DNA from: Trichoplax adhaerens
Taxonomy: Eukaryota > Placozoa > Uniplacotomia > Trichoplacea > Trichoplacidae
Assembly (NCBI RefSeq): GCF_000150275.1
Contig: NW_002060952.1
Coordinates: forward strand, 828,482-892,481
Direction: 5' to 3'
DNA length: 64,000 nt
Shown: piece by piece, positions 52,876 through 64,000 of the stretch
Layout: each line of letters opens with the position of its first letter
How positions within the stretch are numbered: position 1 is the stretch's first letter
The notes under the pieces: generated by a model
The model's database searches: none
What the model was told of the DNA's origin: nothing
What the model saw: the letters and a program-made list of their open reading frames with translations, nothing else
Translations under genes and position numbers: made by a program

Positions 52876-54403
52876 GTATTCAGTAGATATCTATATACTC
52901 ATTTATTCATCTAATAGTCCTTAAATATCCTGAATTTGTGTATCAATACATTCAAATCGGTACGGTAAGTTTAGATTTTTGCTGGAATCCATCTTAGTTT
53001 GTTTACAATAGAAGAGTTTGAAAAATTTGTGTTTGCAGTATTATCGATGATGAACAAAGTCTCCCGGTTAAAGCAGTCAGTTAAACTCAATAAGTAGATC
53101 AATCAAATAGCGTTAATCGTGATTCTATTAAATGAATGATAATTTCAACTGCAAATAATTAATTCTGAATTCTACTGCAGTCGCTAAATGATAAATATAT
53201 CAATGCTCCATATCTTGAAAACATAACAAGAAGGGCAATTAGGGATAGATGAATAACGGGTCAAGTCATTATTCTTGTCCGATTTGTCAGTCTCGTCTTA
53301 TCTACAAGTTGGTCCAAAATGATAGATTGCTGTGCTATATATGCTTTGAATGATTTTATTTGACTATTTACTACAGTTGATTAGCAAAATTTGCCATGAC
53401 TTCTGCTTATTTATTTTAAATGGGTGGAATCTCGCTCATGATAGATGTTGTTTTCCTTTAGCTATACTTTGAAGTGGTTTTATTTTAGCTATTTACTACC
53501 CCTAGTATACATAACTTGCCGCAATTTATAGCTATTTTGAACTAGTATAACCCTCGATCGTAATATTTTGCTTTTTTTTACTTGACAATATAATACTCAT
53601 TGTCACTTCGTCCTGGTGTTCAGTATACTGTATCGTGTTACTGTATATGCAATTGCACATATGATTTAGTCTGGTTATTGTACAGCATGTACACTTATTA
53701 CTGTAAGGTATTCTGATCAGTATAGCTTGTACATAAATTCAATTCAATATTGCTTTCGTGTACAGTTTTGATAGATACACGATAAATTCTCAATTAATGA
53801 TGCGATTTTCGTTTACGATGATACTATAGTAAAGTCATGGCATGCGAATGAGATTTCACACAATATTTACTTATTATTCTAGTTATGCACCATGCAATAA
53901 TTGTCAATATCGGTATTGCTATCCGTTAACAAATTCCAAACCCTACTTCATTATCAGATAAAAAAATTAATTACAGACCATTAGCATTTTAGTTCTATAG
54001 CGTTGCAATCGATCGATGGCGGCCTTTCACATGAGAATTTACGAACATTAAAGCAATTTTTTGATAGCCATTCCTTTCACCTTTAATTCTATAGCCGTCA
54101 TATATGAAATTTTCTTCTATTTTATAGTATAAAAGGAAAGAATAAATAATAGTATACAGCATATAGTATACAAGTATGTAAAGGATAAAGGATGCTCATG
54201 TCTATTTTTAAGCAAACGAACATGAGCAATTTATGACGTATGTCTACATGTTCAAATGTTTATAATTTTCTATCGTTTGCTACCTACTATTGTTATGTCC
54301 CATATGATAGGCACTTATGAAGCTAAGCGATATATTACGTTGTATCAATCATTCACTCATTGCTAATTTCTCACACTTTCATTTACTTATTGTTCGACAA
54401 CAG

Positions 54404-57400
54404 TGAATGCTGCTAGGAAATTCACGCAAGCAAGTCCTGAAATTGCCAATTTTTTCCTTAGTGACAACTTTTTGATACAAGTTCTGAAAGCAAAGTTACC
54501 AGCATCAGTAAAGTATTTTATTGCTAGTTTTGTTTTCTATGTATCTGGCATATAATACCCCAAAATATATGAACATGGTTGTATTGCATTGATTTAAACT
54601 GCTTTTTGCAACTTCCCCTGCACTTTACTATCATTTTTTCTCGCTTAATCGACAATATTTATTTACATTAGATTATACAATAATAATTAATTCATGATCG
54701 ATGTCATTCTTCATCAGTATCAAGCATTTTCGTTACGATTGAGTTTAATTGTGCTTTCATTGAAATCTGGCCAAGCGGACGAATTCATTGAAAGTTAATA
54801 AAGTACATAGACACGTAGTTTACAAAGCGATATTTTGCTGTACATGTTCATATACATGTAAAAATGAAGACTTATCGGACTATAAAGCCAAAAACTCTCC
54901 CTCCGAAGATGGTTTCATTAAGCAGCGATCACTGTACTGTATATTAATCTAAAATTAAGTATCCGCAATTAATATCTAGATATTACGCTATATTACAAGA
55001 CTGAAAAATCGCATATTCGGAAGAATTACAAATAGTCTAGTAGATACTACAGTATACAGCTAAAATTAATAAATAATAAAATGGTAAATTAAATGTGCCT
55101 AAATGATAATCTGAAAATCTTCCGTGCTCTATTAGGTGTATAATGGTATTGTTAAAGACTTAACCCGTTTTGGCCATCGTACAGCTACAGATATATTAGA
55201 AAACGGACGTCAAGCCGAGTTAAATCCACCCCAATTAGTTACACATGATGCTTGGGGACGCCGAATTAATCGTTTAGAAACATCCAGTGGGTGGAAATCG
55301 ATGCATGCTGTCTCAGCTCAAGAAGGATTAGTAGCAATTCCTTACGAAAAAAAATATGCCGAATGGAGGTAAGTGCTCAACTTTAGATGAATTACTTATA
55401 CCACTTTCGTGTACATATTATAAGTGTTACTTAAGTATTTTATGTCTTTACATTCTATCCTTAAGTCTGGTAAGACATTGTATACCTAAGATTTACTACA
55501 AATCCAGATGATTTTATATTTATTCATTTTTATTACGGCATGCTACAGTAAGAAAATAAAAGGTGTTAAAGGATATTAATAATATTTATTGAAATATAAA
55601 TACCGGTACCCAGTGGATTGACTTGATAAAATAATTATATGAAAATAATGAGCCGTGTTCTTAAATTTATTCCATAGCCGTATCTATCAAGTTGCAAAGC
55701 TTAGCCTTTTTCATTGCTCATCTGGATTGTATACGTGTCCATTAGCAATGACAGATGGAGCAGCAAAAGTTATCGAAGTAAATGGATTGGTTATTTTGCC
55801 TTAAGCTATTTCAATTTATATTTTCGCCAAGACTGCGTTTATTCTATTTGTTATATTTTACACGTATACTTGTACTGAATAGACACGCTTGCTTTTAACT
55901 ACTATAGGGTATCAGAAAGGAAAAAAAATCTATCTATCTATTGAATGCTTACAGTCGACTTACATCAAGAGATCCCGAACAATTTTGGACATCAGGACAG
56001 TGGATGACAGAAAAACGAGGTGGATCTGATGTTGGTAAGTATAGGTATTCTAGTAAGTAATTTCAATTCGATTATTCTATGTAGTCTAACAATGATTTGC
56101 CTAATCTGAACTAAATACGTGCGCATTTACGATGATGGTTACAAGGAAATACTGAAACGATAGCAATCAAATATTCGAATGGACGTTACAAGTTATATGG
56201 AGATAAATGGTTTACCTCCGCAGTTGATTCTAATATCGCTTTTACGCTTGCTAAGATAGCAAATGATAAGAGCAATACGCCTGCTGTAAGTTATTCTTAT
56301 TATGCAGTATAAAAATTAATCGTATGAAGATGCAATAAATCATTTAGAACTAATATTTCTTTGACTATTGGATATAAGTACACAAACACGCACATATACC
56401 TAAGATTATTTATATGTTATTAGGGTGGGGACAATCCATCTTTATTTTATCTTGAAACCAGAAATCCTGATGGAGAACTAAATAATATTAACGTCAATGT
56501 AGGTTCTCTATTCGAGTTTTATTTCATAACAAGAAATTTCATCCTAATTAATTTATTAAATACCGTATACATAATTTGAAATAGAACACGTTAAGCTTTA
56601 GACTCGTAGAGGTTTCTTATATGGCATTGTTGTCCTATGAACTTACTGACAATGATAGCATGCTAGAATAGTTTATTACTGTGACAAAAATTTTACCAAT
56701 TTGAAATATTGTAAAGAAATATTCCTGAATAGGAATGCTTTCCTTGCAAGGTATTGCAGATGCTATCATTTATGTTTTCTAGCAAGGGATAACAAAATAT
56801 TAGAGTAGAGTGTTCTCCAATGATAATCGACATGATTATATTGATGAGAGCTTTACTTCGCTTGCTAAATCATGATGGTAGTCTGTGAACTTACGAATAT
56901 ATTTATGTAAGATAATACAGACAGTTATAATAGCTACGATGATACAATATGACAATCATATCTTCTAGTAGTTCCATTATTTACCGTTTGATTATCTTCT
57001 ACTTGATTTCAACCGCTTCTGGAACTAGAGATTGAAAAATAAATTAGGTACCAGACAGCTACCCACAGCAGAACTAACGCTTGATGGGACTATAGCAGAA
57101 AAGGTACAATACAAGTAAATAGGCTGCTATTCTATAATAGCTAAATGCTACGTATGGTAGAAGCCTATTGACTTTATTATTGAAATTGATTTCAACGCAA
57201 AATCACCATTTCGTTATACATTTACGGTGTTTAATAGGTTTCAGAAGATGGTCGCGGTGTATCTGGAATATCTCCAATGCTCACTATTACTCGTCTTCAC
57301 AACTCTATCAGTGCGGTCGGATCCATGAGGCGAATACTTACCTTAGCTGAAGCCTATGCGAAGCAGAGAACGGCTTTCCGCAAATACCTTTGCCAACATC

Positions 57401-58741
57401 CTTTACATGCTCGAACATTGACTCAAATGGAGGTACACGTCGCAAAACATTTCCATAACTCCTACAGCTTGTATAGATCTCAAATTTCTAAAATGCAGAC
57501 GCTTAGCTTTAAAGTGCCTTTCTTTCAATTTTAATCTTAGATGTTCGAATAATAAGGATAATAATGTGTACCATGTGTAGCTGGGCTTAAATAACTGCTA
57601 TCGTATCAATCTAGGTCGAATCTAGAGGTGCTTTGCTACTTGTTATGGAGCTTGGTCGCTTAATTGGATTAGAAGAATGTGGCAAAAGTAACGAACAGAA
57701 CTTAAATCTTATGAGACTCTTAGTCCCTATTACAAAGCTTTATACTGCAAAACAAGTGAGGACTTGTGAAAAAACTCTCAACATATAATTATCCCGTATG
57801 ATATCAATTCAAAGGTATTTACTTTGATCGATAGGCTATGCAAATTGTATCGGAAGGGTTGGAGTGCTTTGGTGGTCAAGGATATATTGAGGATACTGGT
57901 TTACCGACAATTTTTCGTGATGCACAAGTACGGAATAATTGCATTAAAATTTAAATTGTGTATTTTTAATATGTTAGCAAATTAATTAAATATTAATGTG
58001 AATAGGTGCTACCCATCTGGGAAGGGACAACTAACATTCTGTCTTTGGATGTACTTCGATCTCTGTTTAAGTCCAAAGGCAGTGTAAGCGAATTTGGTCT
58101 ACTGAATTTTTAATAGATTTCTTTTTTTATAGAATTCTAGGGTTATGTTAGTATTGATCCTATACTTTGTCCTAAATAAATTATAGGTTCTACAAGCATT
58201 CTTATCGTCCGTGCAAGAACGGCTTGCAATAGCGATGGCAGCAAAAAGTGAATTGCAAGATGTTGCAAAAAGTGTTGGTACAGCAGCTGAAGCCATCAAA
58301 AAGTTTGCCTACCAAGTAGAGCAGCAACATGAACAATTTCTAGAAGTTGCCGCACGTGACTTTTCATATAGTTTAGCGCGAGTTTTTATGGGTACAAGAT
58401 TGACCTATGTTGCATTTTTTAGAACTTGCTACTATTATTGAAAAATTGTTAAATAGTAAAATAACTTGCCCAATATCAAATCCAACTATTACAGGATCTC
58501 TACTTGTCGAGCACGCTGGTCATATTGAATCTGGAGAAGTTGACCTATTTATTGCCGAAAGGTAATTTTTTACTTTATATTAAATTAATTGTAACTAACG
58601 CAATTTCAAGTTAGTTTACTGTGTCAATTTGGTAGATTTTGTGATGCTGACTTAACTCCAGTGGTAACCTTATATCAACGGGATTGTTATAGCGCAAATG
58701 CAATTGATCTGTATAATGAATCTATTGCTATATCCGAATAA
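54404..58741 (+). CDS. Acyl-CoA dehydrogenase family protein, AidB/ACDH-11 type
   Basis: Fourteen exons: 54404-54507, 55136-55368, 55678-55777, 55908-56034, 56146-56285, 56424-56498, 57029-57103, 57238-57432, 57615-57755, 57835-57927, 58006-58083, 58187-58391, 58495-58561, 58636-58741. They join in phase to 579 residues plus stop if one upstream base supplies the first base of the start codon. Landmarks are DLTRFGHR and AWGRRINRL (AidB-type N-terminal domain), [26 protein letters not shown] and GDKWFTS (FAD and substrate region), [16 protein letters not shown], and [15 protein letters not shown]...[12 protein letters not shown], whose Glu is at the position of the ACAD catalytic base. The C-terminal helical domain ends near SLLVEHA...[11 protein letters not shown]. 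Homologues include bacterial AidB and C. elegans ACDH-11, which binds medium-chain fatty acyl groups; the reaction here is unproven. No targeting peptide is visible. Exon 1 begins with TG, so the ATG may be split by an intron or a short 5' exon is missing. Confidence 0.88.
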
Positions 58742-61629
58742 TGCTACGAAAAAGAATTGTCACATAAAAGCCGAGCCCTTTTGCAGTCTTATTTGCAAAT
58801 ATCTGAGCGTAAACTCTTTGCATTTATGAAAAAGAAGAAAAAATAGTAATAATTATCAACGTAATTTGGAATAATCAATTAATTAATGATGCTTTACGTA
58901 CGAACTCTAGTTAATAAAAGAGTTGGAAGCTTTTATAGTTTGATTTTTTCAGCATGGTACTTGTTAGCCTCGTGCCATTATTTTTTACAGTACTATGATA
59001 ATACGACCAAGCATATTTGCATCAGTATATCTCAACATTTTTGATTAGATAACAAGAGTATTAACTGAATATTTAACAGTCGAAATCGGTCCCTACTAGG
59101 GCCCACTTCAGCAATAATTTGAGCAAGAATTGATCAGAGATCGATAGAATTTCAATATTTTTTAAGGATTCCCCTTAGATTAGGTATTGAAAGTCCTACA
59201 TTAAGTGAAAATTTTAAGCAAAAAGCTTCATATGCGAAATCTTTCGAAATCGATTGTGGCATTAGATTATTTCTTTCAGTAAATTCCTGTTTCCGATTAA
59301 AAAGCTGGCAAATACTGCTCTTGAAATTTAACTCAGTCCTAATATTAAGGGAATTATACATTTATAAGACTTTACATTGGCTAACAGCAACACATAGTTT
59401 GAATAATACAAGTACATCATTTTATCACGCCGGCCATCATCTACAATATCTACAATTACTATATTAAATTGAGTTGCGCATTTATCTATAGTAATTTACT
59501 ACGTACTAACGAACCTGCATAACATACCATGCAAATGACAGTTCTGATAATAATAGTAATTCATGTTATTTTTAGCAAATAGTCAAATCTTCAGCACGCA
59601 CATATCTTGTGAAAACCATACTTTCTAAACAGATCGCTCTTGTAGTTGACTGAAATCACTGCGGCTTGCTCATCCAATGGATTAAAAATGATGAAATTGA
59701 TTGTAGATTTGATCATTTGATTTTATATCACCTAGTTTGTTTGCATGAAGAATTGAAATAATCAATTTAATTTTCATATCCAATTCTTTTTTGTTAGAAA
59801 ATCATCTATAATGCAATAGTAATTTAAATGACTTTAGATGAGCATTATTTGAAAAATGATCATTATAGTACTGTACAGTAAAGTAAAAAGACCAAAGATG
59901 CAGCAATTAGATATTTGTATTCATATATGGCAGTGTTACATTTCTGAGCTAGATCCCAACGATAAATATGGAATACAGTAAACCACCCTTTTAACCCTTC
60001 CACATTAAAGGATAAAGTCATTTATTGTGCACGGATGAGATATAATTCGAGCTAGCTCTGTATTTTTTAGTTAATCGAATAGTTTACATCAATTAAAGGA
60101 GAGATTCATTTTAATACGTGATCAATCCTAGAAGATCAACAACCCACTCAATTATATGGTGATTTAGTTAAGAAAGATCTGCTAATAATTTAAAACTCGA
60201 ACGAAAGACATCGGAAACGACTTTCAATGATTATCTCTGCATATTAATCTGTAAAGAATGATCTTTCCAAAACTCACCTGACACTAAGTAGTATCTGCTA
60301 TTGATTTTATTTCCTAGATACTGATTTTATAAACTGGAGCTTTTTTGTATCGGCGCAAAATGACGATGTAACTAGTCAATGCCGTAGGGTAACAGAACTC
60401 AATTTTTTTGGTCTTTTAAAATAAATGCTCATAATTGCTAATGCTCATTGATTTACTGCATTTATTGCATTTACTGCAACTTTGCTCGGGTGGTAAAAAA
60501 TAGCAATTTTCTACCAATCATTTATGAAGTATTGATCATTAGGTTTTGTACTAAAATTATTTTCTATATTGCATAACAGCAAAAAATCATGATAAAGTTA
60601 AGCTTTAGTAATTATAACTTGATAAAAAAAATGACGGGATTTAGTGTGTATATTCCCATTTTATTCTTATGGCAATTTTATGGTTAAACAGATGTAAGAA
60701 AACCGATGTAATCAAGAACTGAGAAAGTTTTATCCTGATTTAAACTATAGTTATTCCTTTCTTACAAAATTTAAAATCTTAATAATCTTATGGAATAAAT
60801 TATAATTGTTGAAGGGTAGGTAAGGTATCAGCAATTTGTATGTAATATCCTTAGCTGAGATGCCATTGCACAAACTAATGGATACGTGAAGATTGATATT
60901 TAAATATTATTAAATTCTATCATGCAAAGGATGAGAGTAATACTATTATCTTAAAGTGTTAAAGAGTGAATACTCGTATGTGCACTAATGCATTTTATTT
61001 TGTATTTTATTTCAACCTAAGCTAGAGGAAATGATGTGCCAACAAAATGAAATTCTCATAAGGTTAGGTTGCGACTATTGATTGAGCACAATACTATGAG
61101 TGATTCTAGTTTAGTAATAAGCAATTTATGTCAGTTAGATAAGGTGACTGAAATAATTCTTCGCTATTAATAAATTAATCGTCATCAGTAGCATACTATA
61201 GCATAGGAAAATTATTAATTGCAATAAACATGATTCTTAATTATTTAAGGGTATAAAATTTATGAAAGTCAATTTTAAGCTAATATTGACAACGAATTCA
61301 ATAATGGATAACAGAAAGGTAAATGATTATAATAAATACTTGTGACAAATTATAGCGTATTAAATCTTTTGTCTTATAGGAAAAAGTGAGCAATTGCTTA
61401 CGGAATTTAACTTAACTACACTAATCTATGTCTTCGGCAATTTTAAGCTGATGTGATAAAAGTTTACAATCATAAGAGGATGGTAAGATATTTCGGATAG
61501 TTCATCGTACAGGATAAAATTAAGGCTTATCTGAATAGATAGAGTTGGTTATTTTGATCTACAGGATATCGCCGTAAATGATAAAGTCCAATGGAAATGA
61601 GTAAAAAAATGCTATTATCAACTTTCAAT
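58742..61629. other. Convergent intergenic spacer
   Basis: Lies between the 3' ends of the dehydrogenase (plus) and GPCR (minus) genes. A 69-codon open frame on the minus strand at 59361-59152 has fair composition (for example NRKQEFTERNNLMPQSISKD) but matches nothing and has no partner exon. A GTACTGTACAG word is present near 59872. Nothing else is supported. Confidence 0.4.
58913..58918 (+). terminator. Polyadenylation signal AATAAA, acyl-CoA dehydrogenase
   Basis: AATAAA about 170 nt after the TAA stop of the dehydrogenase. A plausible 3' end signal only; the word is common here. Confidence 0.35.
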
Positions 61630-62613
61630 TTAATGTTCACGAATGAATGAGCTTGCTGTTTTATTGCTGACGATGCTTGCGGGCTTAACTTGTGTTCTCA
61701 CGATGTTACCAGTGTATGGCGATGTTTGAAAGATGAGAATTTTACCCACACCACGGCATAAGCAATTACTCGTTAAAATTTGCTGAAATGATTTTCTAAA
61801 TGATGTATTCATGACAGCATAAATGAGAGGATTAACACACGAGTTGAAATAGCCAAAAGCAACTAAAACATTTAACGGCTGGCGCATGGAATTGGATAAT
61901 TCCTTATTAATCCTATAACTTATTATGAATAAACCATAAACGATTGTAGCTGGTGTCCAACATAGAACTAAACACCCTAAGACTAATATAATCATTTTGA
62001 TCGATTTTCGCTCATTTTTAAGGCGTTCTTCTCTATTTCTAGCCAACGAATTGCCAACGGCTTTATTATGAGTTTTAATACGTCGCCATATTAGCCCATA
62101 GCAGAACATGGTGACAATAGCAATAAACCAAAACCAGACAAAATGCATCAATGCAAACCAGATATTGTACTTCCAATTAAAGACTACAATGCATGTTTCA
62201 GCAATGGCAAATATCCACAGCGGTGGTATGATATATTTAACTTGGGACCACTGCAAGCGTGCTTTTTCAGGATGTACTATGCCACGATAGCGATCTACAC
62301 TAATAATGGCTAACTGCAGTAGAGAGCAAGATACCGCTGACAACGCTACTTCGCCAGCTACAAGAGCAGCCAATGGACGTGGATCCTGAAATAGGCTAAA
62401 TAGCGCTAATGGCACTGTGATTGTACAAACTGCAAGATCGGCAATTGCTAAAGAGAGTATAAAACCATTGGTTGCTGTTTTCATATTATGGTTCTTAAAG
62501 ATTGCCATGCAGACTAGAATATTGCCAATGGTTCCATAGATGAAAGTAATGGATAGCGTCGGAATAAGGATAATTTTACTAGCTAACGAGATGTTGCCTG
62601 CGACTAATACCAT
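61630..62613 (-). CDS. Class A (rhodopsin-like) G protein-coupled receptor, orphan
   Basis: An intronless 327-aa receptor with seven hydrophobic segments. Class A motifs in order: GN-I-L-V in TM1 (Asn31, position 1.50), LAIADL in TM2 (Asp59, 2.50), DRYRGI after TM3 (107-112), CWTP in TM6 (218-221) and NPLIY in TM7 (261-265). A Cys pair at 284/286 follows helix 8 and could be palmitoylated. The N terminus is very short (about 12 residues, one NIS glycosylation site), which argues against a large peptide-binding ectodomain. The conserved Cys at 3.25 is replaced by Ala83 and the second extracellular loop has no Cys, so the usual disulfide is absent. Tyr occupies 7.43, so it is not an opsin. The ATG at 62613 is the only Met before the conserved core; the frame is open about 120 nt upstream without Met. 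Ligand unknown. Confidence 0.93.
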   Translation of the reverse strand: MVLVAGNISLASKIILIPTLSITFIYGTIGNILVCMAIFKNHNMKTATNGFILSLAIADLAVCTITVPLALFSLFQDPRPLAALVAGEVALSAVSCSLLQLAIISVDRYRGIVHPEKARLQWSQVKYIIPPLWIFAIAETCIVVFNWKYNIWFALMHFVWFWFIAIVTMFCYGLIWRRIKTHNKAVGNSLARNREERLKNERKSIKMIILVLGCLVLCWTPATIVYGLFIISYRINKELSNSMRQPLNVLVAFGYFNSCVNPLIYAVMNTSFRKSFQQILTSNCLCRGVGKILIFQTSPYTGNIVRTQVKPASIVSNKTASSFIREH

Positions 62614-64000
62614 GATAAAATACCCAATGAGGTTGGTAGAAGCAAAGGGAATAGATAAGGTGATATAAAATCCAAGGTAGATCTTATTTAATGTTGAATT
62701 TACGAAAAATTCTTCAACGGTAAGGATTGCTTGATAATACTATGAATGATAGTTTAATGAAGAAGGCAAATAGTACTTCCAAAACGATTTTACGTAGTTA
62801 AAATTGCAATTTTTCAGCTTACGTGAGTGTAGAGTTTAACCTCTTTTAAATATGCAACGGATTGAATAATTTACGTTTGGTAAAAATTGAAATTGTTCGA
62901 TACTTGAATCGTCTAGTTGATGCTAATCTCTATTCCCCACGCAAATGACCAGACCAAATCCTTCCTAATAGTTTAGAAAGTTATCATTAACAACCCATTA
63001 GCAATAATAGTACAACATACGAACTGTATTATTATCTTATTTTGCCCAACTTATAATATATTAAATTAAGTTAAAAATTAAGACACAATATAAATGGCAA
63101 ATTGCCTCTTTCTTTAGTCGATTTATATTTAAAATATTAATTAAAACGAGGTCAAATCGGTTTATCTGATAGCTAAAATAAAGAATAAAATTTTAATAGT
63201 AGAAAAGCAACGATTTTAATTCAACATGATATCGGATGAAATTAGAGTATGTTTAACGCTACTTTTCATAGATATAAATGTAAATCAGCTTTCTATATAT
63301 CCCTAGCAATCTTGCAACCATGAAATTTTCTCGGTTTTATACTATCAACTGTGGCAATGATATAGGAATCTACTGAATTAGGACTACATCAGCATAATGT
63401 AACAATTAAAAGTATGCTTGATTTAATTTAGAGAATCGTTAGCTTCACTAAATATTAATTGTAGCAACGACCTTTGTTGATTAACGTAGTTACCTTTTTA
63501 GACCTCAATGCAAAAGTTCTCCTCCTTTTTGTTTTTCATAAACGAACGGAAGGTACCGTAATTGCATTCAGTAAAAATTTTCTTCAAGCGATGATCTTAT
63601 TTATTTATGCAAAATGACATAGTATGAATTTCAAATATTCGCCACCAATGGAGGTAATTTAGCTTTAATTAGTTTAACGAAAAGTCGAATCTTAATATTG
63701 GCGACAAGCAGAAATATAAATTATGGAGATGACATCAAAGTTTTTCAGTGCTTCAGATACTGCAAGAATGAATAACTTTCAGATTATATCTGTTACACTT
63801 TTGATTAAATTTGATGTGATTGCAGTTGGATATACAAGTTGTGAGATAGAAAAGGATCTTTAATAGAAATATCGGGATTACTACCAGAATTGATCTTTTG
63901 GAATTTGAAACAGAATAAAATTACTTTCAGCTAGAATTTCTCTTAGCATTAGCGCAGATCTAGTTCCTTCTTAAACCCACTCGACATCGGATGAAAACTA
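62614..64000. other. Upstream region of the GPCR; no gene seen
   Basis: AT-rich sequence upstream of the minus-strand GPCR start. I saw no exon pair, RNA gene or repeat that can be supported. Confidence 0.45.

Larger units (their letters stand above)
49439..54403. other. 3' UTR and intergenic spacer
   Basis: Contains the guanylate cyclase 3' UTR, a TAA-rich microsatellite near 50381-50430, a 7-bp hairpin ACGGAGC/GCTCCGT at 51412-51430, and the tandem array at 52030-52875. On the minus strand two segments, 50686-50633 and 50550-50509 (ending ISVKLDKVIVDVG and stop), join in phase to 31 residues of plausible composition but match nothing. No gene is supported. Confidence 0.45.

Noticed and set aside
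57168-57534. Two overlapping plus-strand open frames
   Set aside because: One is an out-of-frame reading; the other contains dehydrogenase exon 57238-57432 in its true frame plus flanking intron. The spliced model explains both.
58099-58299. Minus-strand open frame
   Set aside because: Antisense shadow of dehydrogenase exon 58187-58391.
62108-62290. Plus-strand open frame opposite the GPCR
   Set aside because: It is the antisense shadow of the GPCR coding sequence, with no independent support.
61630-62613. Opsin identity for the GPCR
   Set aside because: Position 7.43 is Tyr rather than a retinal-binding Lys, counted back from NPxxY.

Overview
The window looks like nuclear DNA of an early-branching animal, most likely a placozoan (Trichoplax type). 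It is AT-rich, genes are split by many short GT-AG introns, and it carries an animal natriuretic-peptide-type receptor guanylate cyclase and a class A GPCR. The species call is an inference; no search was run. Most genes had to be assembled exon by exon by checking splice sites and reading phase, because many exons are only 30-140 nt long.

Layout. 1-7.9 kb: the 5' part of a zinc-type porphobilinogen synthase gene (ALAD, minus strand, 4 exons, remainder not found) and a complete 10-exon mitochondrial-type pseudouridine synthase gene (RPUSD3/4-like, minus strand, 289 aa), with two weak gene candidates between them. 7.9-9.6 kb: an intergenic stretch rich in TACTGTAC-like palindromes and hairpins, resembling a decayed non-autonomous mobile element. 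9.6-19.5 kb: two plus-strand paralogous two-exon genes about 8 kb apart, with an identical phase-1 intron position, encoding small proteins with a PH-like C-terminal half; weak minus-strand candidates lie between them. 19.5-34.5 kb: about 15 kb in which I could support no gene.

34.5-49.4 kb: a complete 20-exon receptor guanylate cyclase (1084 aa: signal peptide, ligand-binding domain, one membrane span, kinase-homology domain, coiled coil, cyclase domain). Its first intron is 8.65 kb and interrupts the ligand-binding domain. 49.4-54.4 kb: spacer with an approximately 220-bp tandem repeat array. 54.4-58.7 kb: a 14-exon AidB/ACDH-11-type acyl-CoA dehydrogenase. 61.6-62.6 kb: an intronless class A GPCR on the minus strand.

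The genes do not form a pathway. Two relate to mitochondria (ALAD to heme, the pseudouridine synthase to RNA), and two are cell-surface receptors (the cyclase receptor and the GPCR). Coordinates of reconstructed exons come from manual reading; total coding lengths divide by three and all splice phases agree for the pseudouridine synthase, PH-pair and guanylate cyclase genes. For the dehydrogenase this holds if one upstream base completes the start codon. ALAD phases agree over the four exons seen.
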